Source: CAIXZV01 sp963697365 (GTDB lineage: Bacteria; Chloroflexota; Limnocylindria; Limnocylindrales; CSP1-4). Taken from it: 64,000 nucleotides of DNA. Positions 30,022 to 40,211 of this stretch are shown piece after piece. Position 1 is the first letter of the stretch. Each line of letters begins with the position of its first letter. The notes below the pieces were generated by a model. That model did no database searches. It saw nothing but the letters and a program-made list of their open reading frames with translations, and had not been told where the DNA came from. A program made the position numbers and the translations under genes. The stretch covers positions 35,915 through 99,914 of the forward strand of contig CAVONT010000004.1 of assembly GCA_963697365.1 (NCBI GenBank). The letters are read 5' to 3'.

Positions 30022-30120
30022 CCGGCCACGGAACGGGCACGGATGAGAATGCGTGGCCGATGGCCGCGCTGCTGCTTGGAGGAACCTGAGGCGCATGACC
30101 AGGACGGAGGGAGGAGCCCG

Positions 30121-31068
30121 ATGAAGCGCTGGCACCGTGTCCTGATCGTCATCGCGGCCATCCTCGTCGTCGACGTCCTCGCCTTCATCGTCTTCCCGCC
30201 CTTCGACCCCATCGACAAAGAAGTGGTCGAGTGCGTCTACCCGATCTGCTTCATCAACGGCAACCTCGAGCTGCCGGCGCCCCACGTCGTCTTCCCGGCC
30301 GGCCACGAGCCCCCGCCCGGACTCGTGGTGTTCGACGTCAGCATCTCGTCCACCCTGCTGACCCTCTGGATCGTGGCGGTCGTGGTGATCCTCGCCTTCT
30401 GGCTCTCGGTGCGCTCGGCGAAGCTGGTCCCCAGCAAGCGCCAGAACATCGCCGAGTGGATCTTCGAGTCGGCCGCCAACTTCGGCATGTCGATCGGCGG
30501 ACCAGGCGCGAAGCCCTACATCCCGCTGTTCGTCGCGTTCTTCCTGCTGATCCTGTTCAGCAATTGGTCGGGCCTGATCCCGGGCGTCGGCCGCGTGATC
30601 TGGTTCCGGGCCCCGACATCGGACGTCAACGTGACCATCGGTCTCGCCCTGGTCGCGTTTGTCTTCTTCCAGTTCCAGGGCTTCAAGCACCTGGGCATCG
30701 GGTACCTGGGCAAGTTCTTCCCGCTCCACGAGTTCAAGAAGGGCATCGGCGCGGGCCTGATCGCGATGTTCGTGGGGCTGGTCGAGCTCCTGCTCGAGTT
30801 CGTGAAGCCCGTCACGCTGTCGATGCGACTCTTCGGCAACGTCTACGGAGGCGAGGTGGCCCTCGGCGTCCTGACCGCGCTCACCATCGCCATCATTCCT
30901 CTCGCGATGTACGCCCTCGAGGTCATGCTGAACCTCGTCCAGGCGGTCATCTTCAGCACGCTCACGCTCATGTTCACCCTGGCGGCGATCGAGCATCACT
31001 CCGATGACGCCCACGAGCCGCACCCCGTACCCGCGGATCCCGAGCTGGCCACGGCCGGGACGCACTGA
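30121..31068 (+). CDS. atpB: ATP synthase Fo subunit a
   Basis: 315 residues, ATG at 30121 after GGAGGGAGGAG. Membrane subunit forming the proton half-channels against the c-ring. One N-terminal helix (RVLIVIAAILVVDVLAFIV) is followed by a periplasmic loop with two Cys (VECVYPICF), then five or so helices. The essential Arg lies in VTLSMRLFGNVYGGE at about residue 235. The C-terminus ends in a His/Asp/Glu-rich tail (HHSDDAHEPH), an extension beyond the usual end. First core gene of a complete atpBEFHAGDC set. Confidence 0.95.
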   Translation: MKRWHRVLIVIAAILVVDVLAFIVFPPFDPIDKEVVECVYPICFINGNLELPAPHVVFPAGHEPPPGLVVFDVSISSTLLTLWIVAVVVILAFWLSVRSAKLVPSKRQNIAEWIFESAANFGMSIGGPGAKPYIPLFVAFFLLILFSNWSGLIPGVGRVIWFRAPTSDVNVTIGLALVAFVFFQFQGFKHLGIGYLGKFFPLHEFKKGIGAGLIAMFVGLVELLLEFVKPVTLSMRLFGNVYGGEVALGVLTALTIAIIPLAMYALEVMLNLVQAVIFSTLTLMFTLAAIEHHSDDAHEPHPVPADPELATAGTH

Positions 31069-31123
31069 TCACATAGGCACCTGAACCCGGCCAAACCCCG
31101 GGTCGCAAGGAGGGTTTCTCGCA

Positions 31124-31342
31124 ATGGACCTCGGACCTCTCGGCGCCGGCATCGCCGCTCTTGGCGTTCTTGGCCCCGGCATCGGCATCGGCATCCTCGC
31201 GGGCATGTCGAGCAGCGCGATCGGGCGCAACCCTGACGCTGCCGGCCAGATCCGCGGCCTGGCGATCATTCTCGCGGCGTTCGCCGAGGGCCTCGGCGTG
31301 CTCGCGATCGTCGTCGGCCTCCTCGCGATCTTCGCCGGGTAA
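31124..31342 (+). CDS. atpE: ATP synthase Fo subunit c
   Basis: 72 residues forming a two-helix hairpin. The polar loop is GRNPDAA, and the ion-binding Glu is residue 55 in AFAEGLGVLAIVVGL. The residues around it lack the Ser/Thr-Tyr pattern of sodium-binding rings, so proton coupling is expected. The N-terminal helix is glycine-rich (GAGIAALGVLGPGIGIG), as usual. ATG at 31124 with AAGGAGGG upstream. Confidence 0.96.
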   Translation: MDLGPLGAGIAALGVLGPGIGIGILAGMSSSAIGRNPDAAGQIRGLAIILAAFAEGLGVLAIVVGLLAIFAG

Positions 31343-31351
31343 TCGACGACC

Positions 31352-31918
31352 GTGGACATCCTCACCCTGGTCCGTGACGGCGTCCGACAGGTCGCCGTGC
31401 TCGCAGCTGAGGAGGGCGCAGAGCCGTTCCAGATCAACATCTTCTGGATCATCGTCGCAGCCACGACGTTCGTCCTGTTCTTCGTCCTGATCCGCGAGTT
31501 CGCGCTCGCAGGTCTCCAGAAGACCCTCGACGACCGCGCCGAGCGCATCGAGCAGGGCCTCAAGGACGCTGAGCAGGCCCGTCGCGACCGCGAGTCGGCC
31601 GAGCAGGAGCGGCTTGCCACCCTGCAGGAGGCCCGTCGTGAGGCGAACGAGATCATTCTCCGTGCCCAGAAGGTCACCGCGGATGCCCGCGAGCAGGACC
31701 TCGCGGCCACGCGTGAGGAGCTTGCCCGCCTCAAGGAGCGCGCCAGCGCGGAGATCGAGGCCGAGAAGCAGCGCGCGATTGCGGAGCTGCGCGGTGAGGT
31801 CGCCGACCTTGCCCTCAGGGCCGCCGGACGCGTGGTCGGCGAGGAGATGACCTCCGAGCGCCAGCGCAAGGTGGTCGCCGACTTCCTGGCCGGCAGCACA
31901 CCCGACTCGAGGAACTGA
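31352..31918 (+). CDS. atpF: ATP synthase Fo subunit b
   Basis: 188 residues, GTG start at 31352 nine bases after atpE. A short N-terminal stretch is followed by one membrane helix (INIFWIIVAATTFVLFFVLI). The rest is a long charged coiled coil (AERIEQGLKDAEQARRDRES onward), the peripheral stalk that holds F1 against subunit a. The stop overlaps the ATG of atpH (TGATG), so coupled translation with the partner subunit is likely. Confidence 0.95.
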   Translation: MDILTLVRDGVRQVAVLAAEEGAEPFQINIFWIIVAATTFVLFFVLIREFALAGLQKTLDDRAERIEQGLKDAEQARRDRESAEQERLATLQEARREANEIILRAQKVTADAREQDLAATREELARLKERASAEIEAEKQRAIAELRGEVADLALRAAGRVVGEEMTSERQRKVVADFLAGSTPDSRN

Positions 31919-32469
31919 TGAGCAGGCCCGTCGCCGCCACCCGGCGCTACGCGGAGGCCGCCTTCCAGGTGGCCCTCGCCGAGAGCTCGCTCGACCGATG
32001 GCAGGCGGATCTCGCCACCGCGGCCGACATGCTCGCGCGCCCCGAGGTCGAGCAGGCCGTCACCAGTCCCGCCATCCCGCTCGCCCAGCGCCAGGCCGTG
32101 GTGTCCGCGCTCCTGGAGAGCAGGATCTCCCCGGCCGCCCTCCGGCTCGTCAGCCTCCTGGTCAGCCGCGGCCGGGGCAGTGCGCTCCCCCGCGTCAGCC
32201 AGGAGTACAACCGCCAGCTCAATGCCCACCGAGGTGTGGTGGAGGCCACGGTCACCAGTGCCGTGCCACTCACCGCGGACGAGACCGCCGCGATCCGGAG
32301 CCGGGTCGAGGCGATGGCCGGCGCTGCGGTCGACCTCACAACAGAGGTGGACCCCAGCCTGATCGGCGGCCTGACCATCCAGGTCCGCGACCGGCTCCTC
32401 GACGCCTCGATCCGCGGCCGCCTCGAGCGGCTGCGGGACCAGCTCAACAGCGGGGGACGCCTCCGCTAG
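31918..32469 (+). CDS. atpH: ATP synthase F1 subunit delta
   Basis: 183 residues. N-terminal helical bundle (VAATRRYAEAAFQVALAES) and the family C-terminal signature around VDPSLIGGLTIQVRDRLLDASI. It links the peripheral stalk to the top of the F1 head. ATG overlaps the atpF stop. Length and order are as expected; nothing unusual. Confidence 0.95.
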   Translation: MSRPVAATRRYAEAAFQVALAESSLDRWQADLATAADMLARPEVEQAVTSPAIPLAQRQAVVSALLESRISPAALRLVSLLVSRGRGSALPRVSQEYNRQLNAHRGVVEATVTSAVPLTADETAAIRSRVEAMAGAAVDLTTEVDPSLIGGLTIQVRDRLLDASIRGRLERLRDQLNSGGRLR

Positions 32470-32544
32470 CCCCCCGCCCGCGCGTCGGCCACAACCGGCG
32501 CGAACGGGAGCTCGCGTACGCCCGAACGCCTCAACGGAGACGCC

Positions 32545-34077
32545 ATGGCCATCCGGTCAGACGAGATCATCAGCATCATCAAGAGCCAGATCGAGAACTT
32601 CGACGCCGCCACCGAGACCCGGAGTGTCGGTACGGTCGTCGAGGTCGGTGACGGCATCGCCCAGATCTACGGCCTGGACGCGGCCCTGTCGTCCGAGCTG
32701 CTCGAGTTCCCCGGCGGGGTGATGGGCATGGCCCTCAACCTCGAGGAGGAGACGGTCGGCGCGGTCATCCTGGGTGGCGCCACCACCATCAAGGAGGGCG
32801 ACCAGGTCCGCACCACGGGCCGTGTCGTCGAGGTCCCGGTGGGCGAGGCCCTCCTGGGCCGCGTCGTGGATCCGCTCGGCCGTCCGCTCGACGGCAAGGG
32901 CGAGATCAAGGCGACCCGCACCCGCCCGGTCGAGCGCATCGCGCCCGGTGTCATCACGCGCAAGTCGGTCGACACGCCGGTGCAGACCGGCCTCAAGGCC
33001 GTCGACGCGCTGATCCCGATCGGCCGCGGCCAGCGCGAGCTCATCATCGGCGACCGCCAGACCGGCAAGACCGCCGTCGCGCTCGACACGATCATCAACC
33101 AGAAGGGCGGCGACCTCGTCTGCATCTACGTGGCCATCGGCCAGAAGATGTCGACCGTCGCCCAGACCGTCGCGACGCTCGAGAAGTACGGCGCGATGGA
33201 GCACACGATCGTCGTCGTGGCAGGTGCCGAGGATCCGGCTCCGCTCCAGTACCTCGCCCCGTACTCCGGCGTGGCGATGGGCGAGGAGGTCATGGAGGTC
33301 GGCGTCGAGATCGGCGGACGGCTCATCAAGGACGCCCTGTGCGTCTACGACGACCTCAGCAAGCACGCTTGGGCCTATCGCGAGATGGCCCTGCTCCTCC
33401 GCCGGCCCCCCGGCCGCGAGGCGTACCCGGGCGACGTCTTCTACCTCCACAGCCGCCTCCTCGAGCGGGCCGCGCGCCTCTCGGACGAGAACGGCGGTGG
33501 CTCGCTCACGGCGCTGCCCATCATCGAGACGCAGGCGAACGACGTGTCCGCCTACATCCCGACCAACGTGATCTCGATCACGGACGGCCAGATCTTCCTC
33601 GAGACCGACCTGTTCAACGCCGGCCAGCGGCCCGCCATGAACATCGGCATCTCGGTCTCGCGCGTGGGTTCCGCGGCGCAGACCAAGGCGATGAAGAAGG
33701 TCGCCGGGCCGCTCAAGCTGGACCTCGCGCAGTACCGGGCCCTGGCCGCCTTCGCGCAGTTCGCGAGCGACCTCGACAAGGCCACCCGCGACCAGCTGAA
33801 CCGCGGCGAGAAGCTGTCCGAGATCATCAAGCAGCCCCAGTACCAGCCGCTCCCGGTGGAGAAGCAGGTCGCGATCCTCGTGGCCGCCACGACAGGCAAG
33901 CTCGACGACATCCCCACCGCCAAGGTGAAGGAGTTCGAGATCGGCCTGTACCGGTTCCTCGAGATCGAGCGGCCGCAGCTCCTGACCGACCTGGCGGCCT
34001 CCAAGGCCCTCACGGACGAGATCAGCAGCGGCCTCAACGAGGCGATCGACGCCTTCCGCCTGTCGTTCCTGGCCTAG
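32545..34077 (+). CDS. atpA: ATP synthase F1 subunit alpha
   Basis: 510 residues in an intact frame. Non-catalytic nucleotide-binding subunit of the hexamer. N-terminal beta-barrel with VVEVGDGIAQIYGLD; P-loop GDRQTGKTAV around residue 170; the family signature region contains PAMNIGISVSRVGSAAQTKAM. ATG at 32545, 75 bases after atpH. A wholly antisense open frame covers this gene and atpG/atpD, and is a shadow of high GC content. Confidence 0.97.
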   Translation: MAIRSDEIISIIKSQIENFDAATETRSVGTVVEVGDGIAQIYGLDAALSSELLEFPGGVMGMALNLEEETVGAVILGGATTIKEGDQVRTTGRVVEVPVGEALLGRVVDPLGRPLDGKGEIKATRTRPVERIAPGVITRKSVDTPVQTGLKAVDALIPIGRGQRELIIGDRQTGKTAVALDTIINQKGGDLVCIYVAIGQKMSTVAQTVATLEKYGAMEHTIVVVAGAEDPAPLQYLAPYSGVAMGEEVMEVGVEIGGRLIKDALCVYDDLSKHAWAYREMALLLRRPPGREAYPGDVFYLHSRLLERAARLSDENGGGSLTALPIIETQANDVSAYIPTNVISITDGQIFLETDLFNAGQRPAMNIGISVSRVGSAAQTKAMKKVAGPLKLDLAQYRALAAFAQFASDLDKATRDQLNRGEKLSEIIKQPQYQPLPVEKQVAILVAATTGKLDDIPTAKVKEFEIGLYRFLEIERPQLLTDLAASKALTDEISSGLNEAIDAFRLSFLA

Positions 34078-34242
34078 GACGGAGGAACGTAGTGATTGCA
34101 TTCCGCCGTTCCGACGGCCCGAGGCAAGGCGACGCCGAGCACGCGAGCGAGCGCACATCGGCGTGCGTGAGCGAGCGCGCGCAGGCGGCAACGCAGCATT
34201 CGGACCGTTCGCAACGGCGGCCGATGAAGTGGGCGACCAACA
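34078..34242. other. Unusually long atpA-atpG spacer with hairpin
   Basis: 165 bases where other spacers in the operon are mostly under 100. It has ACGCCGA (34132-34138) pairing with TCGGCGT (34158-34164), and two copies of GAGCGAGCGC in and after the loop. No open frame of note and no T-run, so internal RNA processing or attenuation is possible but unproven. Confidence 0.4.
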
Positions 34243-35103
34243 ATGCCTAGCCAGCGTGAGATCCGGCGGCGTATCGGCTCCGCCAAGAACATCAAGCAGA
34301 TCACCCGGGCGATGCAGTTCGTCGCGGCCTCCAAGCTGCGCCGTGCCCAGGAGTCCACGCTGGCCGCGCGCCCGTACCGCGAGAAGCTCGACGAGGTCAT
34401 CGCGGACCTCGCCGCAGTGCTCGGCAGCGAGGATCATCCGCTCCTCGCGGGTCGCGACCTCGAGCACAGCCACAGCCGCCTGATCGTCATCATGACCTCG
34501 GACCGCGGCCTGGCCGGTGCTCTCAACACCAACACCATCCGTTTCGCGGCCCGCGAGATCACCGAGCACCCGGGCGATCTCAAGGTCGTGCCGATCGGGC
34601 GCAAGGGCCGTGATGCAATGCGCCGCGCGGGCGTCCCGATGGCCGCGTTCTTCGAGGGCCTCGGCGAGCGCCCCGGCTTCGCCGACGTCCTGCCCATCGC
34701 ACGCCTCGTCTCCGACGATTTCATCGCCGGGATCTACGACCGCGTGGACGTCATCTACCCCCGGTTCGTCTCCACGCTCGTCCAGCGGCCGGTCATGGAG
34801 CAGCTGCTCCCGATCGTCCCCGCGGACGACATCGAGGGCATCCCGGGCCACCAGTTCCTGTTCGAGCCCAACCCCGGCGCCTTCCTCGAGGCTCTCGTCC
34901 CGCGCTACGTGGCCACCCGCCTGTACGCGAGCGTCCTCGAGACCACGGCGAGCTTCTTCAGTAGCCAGATGGTTGCGATGAAGAACGCCACGGAGAACGC
35001 CGAGGAGCTCATCGACGATCTCACCCTGTCGTACAACAAGGTCCGGCAGGCCAACATCACTCGCGAGATGGTCGAGATCGCGAGCGGCGCCCAGGCTCGG
35101 TAG
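34243..35103 (+). CDS. atpG: ATP synthase F1 subunit gamma
   Basis: 286 residues. The central rotating shaft. N-terminal signature REIRRRIGSAKNIKQITRAM and MQFVAASKLRRAQE; the C-terminal helix carries LIDDLTLSYNKVRQANITRE. Central part has MTSDRGLAGALNTN as in the family. ATG at 34243. Intact frame. Confidence 0.96.
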   Translation: MPSQREIRRRIGSAKNIKQITRAMQFVAASKLRRAQESTLAARPYREKLDEVIADLAAVLGSEDHPLLAGRDLEHSHSRLIVIMTSDRGLAGALNTNTIRFAAREITEHPGDLKVVPIGRKGRDAMRRAGVPMAAFFEGLGERPGFADVLPIARLVSDDFIAGIYDRVDVIYPRFVSTLVQRPVMEQLLPIVPADDIEGIPGHQFLFEPNPGAFLEALVPRYVATRLYASVLETTASFFSSQMVAMKNATENAEELIDDLTLSYNKVRQANITREMVEIASGAQAR

Positions 35104-35133
35104 GCCGGCGCAGACGAGGAGGCAATCCCACCG

Positions 35134-36541
<1,408 letters not shown>

Positions 36542-36546
<5 letters not shown>

Positions 36547-36650
36547 TCCTCTCCCGTCGCCGTCGACGGCCGGGATCAGGTCCGGCGCCACCACGCAGGT
36601 CGCGCAGGCGGCGTGGGCGAAAGCGACCTCAGTCCGCAGACTGGAGTCGC
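36542..36650 (+). promoter_or_regulatory. Two stem-loops in the atpD-atpC spacer
   Basis: The first pairs CCTGATCC (36542-36549, including the atpD stop) with GGATCAGG (36573-36580), with an inner CCGTCG/CGACGG stem. The second pairs 36623-36634 with 36639-36650 over a CGCA loop, 10 of 12 pairs matching. Neither has a T-run. They may lower or stabilise transcript between beta and epsilon; function is inference. Confidence 0.45.
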
Positions 36651-36694
36651 CTTGAGCCCACACCGCCGGGAGCGACCGTCATTTGGAGCAGAAG

Positions 36695-37123
36695 ATGCCG
36701 CTGCAGCTGGAGATCGTGACACCGGAGCGCCGCGCCTACGCGGACGAGGTTGACATGGTCCTCGTCCCGGGCATCGAGGGCGAGATGGGCATCCTGCCCC
36801 ACCACACCCCGCTCGTGTCCCTGCTGGGCATGGGCGAGCTCAAGATCCGCAAGGGCGGCGACGAGGAGAGCTTCGCCATCGTGGGCGGGTTCCTCCAGGT
36901 CGGCCCTGACAAGGTCGTCGTGATGGCGGAGACCGCCGACATGGCGTCCGAGATCGACCTCGAGAAGGCCCAGGAGGCCCGTCGGGAGGCCGAGCGCGCA
37001 CTCGAGTCCGGCTTCAACGAGGGCGCCGACCTCGCTGCCGCCCGTGCCCAGCTCCAGGCGGCCCTCCTGCGCATCCAGGTCGCCGAGCGCCGCCGTCGGG
37101 AGGGCCCTCGCTCGCGGGGGTAG
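36695..37123 (+). CDS. atpC: ATP synthase F1 subunit epsilon
   Basis: 142 residues from the ATG at 36695, chosen because GGAG lies six bases upstream (a TTG at 36683 is in frame but less likely). N-terminal beta sandwich (LQLEIVTPERRAYADEVDMV; GEMGILPHHTPLVSLLGMGE) and a C-terminal helical hairpin (EIDLEKAQEARREAERALES). It inhibits ATP hydrolysis and connects shaft and ring. It ends six bases before murA. Confidence 0.94.
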   Translation: MPLQLEIVTPERRAYADEVDMVLVPGIEGEMGILPHHTPLVSLLGMGELKIRKGGDEESFAIVGGFLQVGPDKVVVMAETADMASEIDLEKAQEARREAERALESGFNEGADLAAARAQLQAALLRIQVAERRRREGPRSRG

Positions 37124-37129
37124 ACACAC

Positions 37130-38485
37130 ATGGCTGATGCCCGGCCGTTCCACTGGGAGTTCGTCCCGGAGGCCCCGCCACCGGAGGCGTTCCGCATCGA
37201 AGGCGGCCGGCCCCTCCGCGGGACCGTCCATGTCTCCGGCGCCAAGAACGCGGCGCTCAAACTGCTCGCCGCCGCCGTCCTGACCGGCGAGCGATGCCGC
37301 TTCGAGAACGTCCCCGAGATCGAGGATGTCCGCGTCCTGTGCGAGGTCCTCACGGACCTCGGCGTCGTGGTGGACCACCCTGCGCCCGGCGTGTATGAGA
37401 TCGCCGCGGGCGACGTTGACTGGCTGTTCATCCCGCTCGAGGCCGCCGCCAAGATGCGCGCCTCGTTCATCCTGTTCGGCCCGCTCCTCGCCCGCTTCGG
37501 ACGGGTGATCATCAGCAACCCGGGCGGCGACCGCATCGGGCGGAGGCCGGTCAACCTCCACGTGGATGCGATGCGAGCGCTGGGCGCCGACGTCGAGTAC
37601 CGCAACGGCTACTACTACGCCCAGTCCCGCGGCAGGCTCCGCGGAGGCGAGGTCACCTTCCCGTTTGTGACCGTCATGGGCACCGAGAACGCGATGCTGG
37701 CCGCAACCCTCGCCGACGGCCACACGATCATCCGTCCCGCCGCCCAGGAGCCCGAGATCGACGATCTCATCGCGTTCCTCCAGGTCATGGGCGCCGATGT
37801 CCAGCGCACCGCCCCCGACACCATCGAGGTCCACGGGAAGCGCCGCCTGCGGGGTGGCACCCACAGCGTGATCCCGGACCGGATCGAGACCGGCACCTTC
37901 CTCGTGGCCGCCGCCGTCACGGGCGGCAGGCTGACCCTGGAGAACGCTGCCTGCGGCCACGTGGGCGCCCTCGTCGAGGTCATGGGCCGGGTGGGTGTCC
38001 CGGTGACCTGCGGGCAGACCAGCATCGAGATCGATGCCACCGGCCTGCGCCCGGGCGACCTGCGCCCCTGCGACATCGAGACGTCGCCATACCCCGGTCT
38101 CGCCACGGACGTCGCCCCGCCTACCTGCGTCCTGCTGACCCAGGCCGGCGGCACGAGCCTCGTCCACGAGGCCGTGTTCGAGGACCGGATCGAGTGGCTG
38201 GCCGAGCTCCGCAAGCTCGGCGCGCGCATCGACATCCACGACGCCAAGCACGCGAGCATCCACGGCCCGGCCCGGCTGCACGGTGGCGAGGCGTCCATCA
38301 GCGACCTGCGCGCCGGCGCCTCACTGATCCTGGCCGCCCTCGCGGCTGACGGCGACTCGCTGATCCACGGCGCCCATCACGTCCACCGCGGGTACGAGCA
38401 CATCGACCGCAAGTTCCAGCAGCTCGGCGCGAGCATCGTCCGCACCGCCGACCGTCCGACCACCCCGACGCCCAACCCGGAGTAG
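37130..38485 (+). CDS. murA: UDP-N-acetylglucosamine 1-carboxyvinyltransferase with Asp in place of catalytic Cys
   Basis: 451 residues, intact. First committed step of peptidoglycan synthesis: enolpyruvyl transfer from PEP to UDP-GlcNAc. VSGAKNAALKLLAAAVLTGE near the N-terminus and the two-domain EPSP-synthase fold are clear. In the active-site loop, where most MurA proteins read PGGCxIGxRPV, this one reads NPGGDRIGRRPVNLHV: Asp134 (codon 37529-37531) replaces the Cys alkylated by fosfomycin. In Mycobacterium and Chlamydia the same change gives natural fosfomycin resistance. Six bases after atpC, so probably in the same transcript. Confidence 0.93.
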   Translation: MADARPFHWEFVPEAPPPEAFRIEGGRPLRGTVHVSGAKNAALKLLAAAVLTGERCRFENVPEIEDVRVLCEVLTDLGVVVDHPAPGVYEIAAGDVDWLFIPLEAAAKMRASFILFGPLLARFGRVIISNPGGDRIGRRPVNLHVDAMRALGADVEYRNGYYYAQSRGRLRGGEVTFPFVTVMGTENAMLAATLADGHTIIRPAAQEPEIDDLIAFLQVMGADVQRTAPDTIEVHGKRRLRGGTHSVIPDRIETGTFLVAAAVTGGRLTLENAACGHVGALVEVMGRVGVPVTCGQTSIEIDATGLRPGDLRPCDIETSPYPGLATDVAPPTCVLLTQAGGTSLVHEAVFEDRIEWLAELRKLGARIDIHDAKHASIHGPARLHGGEASISDLRAGASLILAALAADGDSLIHGAHHVHRGYEHIDRKFQQLGASIVRTADRPTTPTPNPE

Positions 38486-38498
38486 CATTCCCGCCGTC

Positions 38499-39497
38499 AT
38501 GAAGATTGGTATCGACCTCGGCACTGCGAACGTCATCGTCTACGTCAAGGGCAAGGGCATCGTCATCACGGAGCCCTCCGTCGTCGCAGTCGGCGAGGAC
38601 AACAGGATCGTCGCGGTGGGCGAAGAAGCCCGCCAGATGATCGGCCGCACCCCCGGCAACATCCAGGCCATCCGCCCGATGAAGGACGGCGTCATCGCCG
38701 ACTACGTCATCACGGAGGCCATGCTCCGCTTCTTCATCGGGAAGGCGACCAAGGGCCGCATCGGCTTCAGCCGGCCCGAGGTCATGATCTCCGTGCCCGC
38801 GGGCGTCACCTCGGTCGAGAAGCGCGCCGTGCGCGACGCGGCCCTCAAGGCGGGCGCCAAGGAGGCGTACCTGATCGAGGAGCCGCTGGCGGCCGCGATC
38901 GGGGCCAACGTCCCGATCTCCGGGCCGTCGGGGAACATGATCATCGACATCGGCGGCGGCACCTCCGAGATCGCCGTGATCGCGCTGGGCGGCATCGTGG
39001 TTGCCAACAGCCTGCGCGTCGGCGGCAACAAGTTCGACGAGGCCATCGCGTCGTACATCCGCAAGAAGTACAACCTCATGGTGGGCGAGCGGACGGCCGA
39101 GGACGTGAAGATCCAGATCGGCACGGCGCTGCCGCTGGAGCGAGAGCTGACCATGGAGGTCCGCGGCCGCGATCTCATCGCCGGCCTGCCGCGCACCATC
39201 CCCATCACCAGCTCCGAGGTGATGGAGGCCATCGAGGTCCCGCTCCAGCAGCTGGTCGCCGCCGTGCGCATGGTCCTCGAGCAGACTCCGCCTGAGCTGT
39301 CCTCGGACATCATCGACAAGGGCATGGTCATGTCGGGCGGGGGCTCGCTGCTGCGCAACGTCGACAAGCTGCTCACCCAGGTGACCGGGGTCCCGTGCCA
39401 CGTGGCCGAGAACGCGCTGAACTGCGTCGCGCTCGGCACCGGCCTCGCGCTGGAGCACTTCGACTTCTTCAAGAAGTCCCTGGTCCAGCAGATCTGA
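38499..39497 (+). CDS. mreB: Rod-shape determining protein, MreB/Mbl actin homologue
   Basis: 332 residues. Actin-fold ATPase filament that guides lateral wall synthesis. Phosphate-1 motif IGIDLGTANVIVYVKGKG, phosphate-2 MIIDIGGGTSEIAVIALGG, adenosine motif MVMSGGGSLLRNVDKL. Follows murA by 13 bases, and a TAGCAT element overlaps the murA stop. No mreC or mreD follows, which is a little unusual; mreC/D may lie elsewhere in the genome. Confidence 0.94.
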   Translation: MKIGIDLGTANVIVYVKGKGIVITEPSVVAVGEDNRIVAVGEEARQMIGRTPGNIQAIRPMKDGVIADYVITEAMLRFFIGKATKGRIGFSRPEVMISVPAGVTSVEKRAVRDAALKAGAKEAYLIEEPLAAAIGANVPISGPSGNMIIDIGGGTSEIAVIALGGIVVANSLRVGGNKFDEAIASYIRKKYNLMVGERTAEDVKIQIGTALPLERELTMEVRGRDLIAGLPRTIPITSSEVMEAIEVPLQQLVAAVRMVLEQTPPELSSDIIDKGMVMSGGGSLLRNVDKLLTQVTGVPCHVAENALNCVALGTGLALEHFDFFKKSLVQQI

Positions 39498-39503
39498 GGC
39501 GGC

Positions 39504-40211
39504 GTGCGCGCCTTCATCGACCTGCACTGCCACACGTCGGCCTCGTTCGACTGCCTGGCCTCGCCTGCGTCGGTGGTGAAGGCTGCTGCCGGCCGGGGCC
39601 TGACCCATCTGGCGATCACGGACCACGACACGATCGAGGGTGCGCTGCGCGCGCGTGACGCCGCGCCCGACGGGCTGACCGTGATCATCGGCGAGGAGGT
39701 CAAGACCGCCGACGGCGACCTCATCGCGCTGTTCCTGGAGCGGGCTGTCGCGCCGCACCGGCCTGCTGCCGAGACCATCGCGGAGGTGCGGGCCCAGGGC
39801 GGGCTCGTCGGCATCCCGCATCCCTTCGACAAGCACCGCGGCTCGATGCTCAACGACCCGCGCCTCGAGGCGCTGGGCCGCCAGGTCGACTGGGTGGAGG
39901 CGCACAACGCGCGCGTCATCGGCCGGTCCGGCAACGAGCAGGCCGCGGCGTTCGCCACCGAGATGGGCCTGCCCGGCGTGGCGGTGTCCGACGCGCACTC
40001 GGCGCTCGAGGTGGGCGTCGCCTACAACATCCTCGATGGCGATCCCTCGACACCTGCGGGACTGCTGACCGCCCTGGACTCCATGGACGCCCTGGAGCTG
40101 GTCCGCGGACGGGCGACGTACTTCGTGCGCCTGATCACGCCCGTGTCCAAGGCGGTCAACGCCGCGCGAGGCAACCGGCGTGTGCCAAGGCCGGCCGGGG
40201 ACCCGCCGTGA
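39504..40211 (+). CDS. PHP-domain phosphoesterase
   Basis: 235 residues, GTG start at 39504 six bases after mreB. Metal-binding motifs of the PHP superfamily: IDLHCHTSAS, ITDHDTIEGA, GIPHPFDKHRG and VSDAHSALEVG. Related proteins hydrolyse nucleotide or 3'-phosphate substrates (for example RNase AM-type enzymes), but the substrate cannot be read from sequence. The stop TGA overlaps the next GTG, suggesting translational coupling with the membrane protein downstream. Confidence 0.88.
   Translation: MRAFIDLHCHTSASFDCLASPASVVKAAAGRGLTHLAITDHDTIEGALRARDAAPDGLTVIIGEEVKTADGDLIALFLERAVAPHRPAAETIAEVRAQGGLVGIPHPFDKHRGSMLNDPRLEALGRQVDWVEAHNARVIGRSGNEQAAAFATEMGLPGVAVSDAHSALEVGVAYNILDGDPSTPAGLLTALDSMDALELVRGRATYFVRLITPVSKAVNAARGNRRVPRPAGDPP

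Noticed and set aside
36601..36650. Intrinsic terminator between atpD and atpC
   Set aside because: The stem has two mismatches and no T-run, and atpC must be expressed with atpD; listed only as a hairpin.
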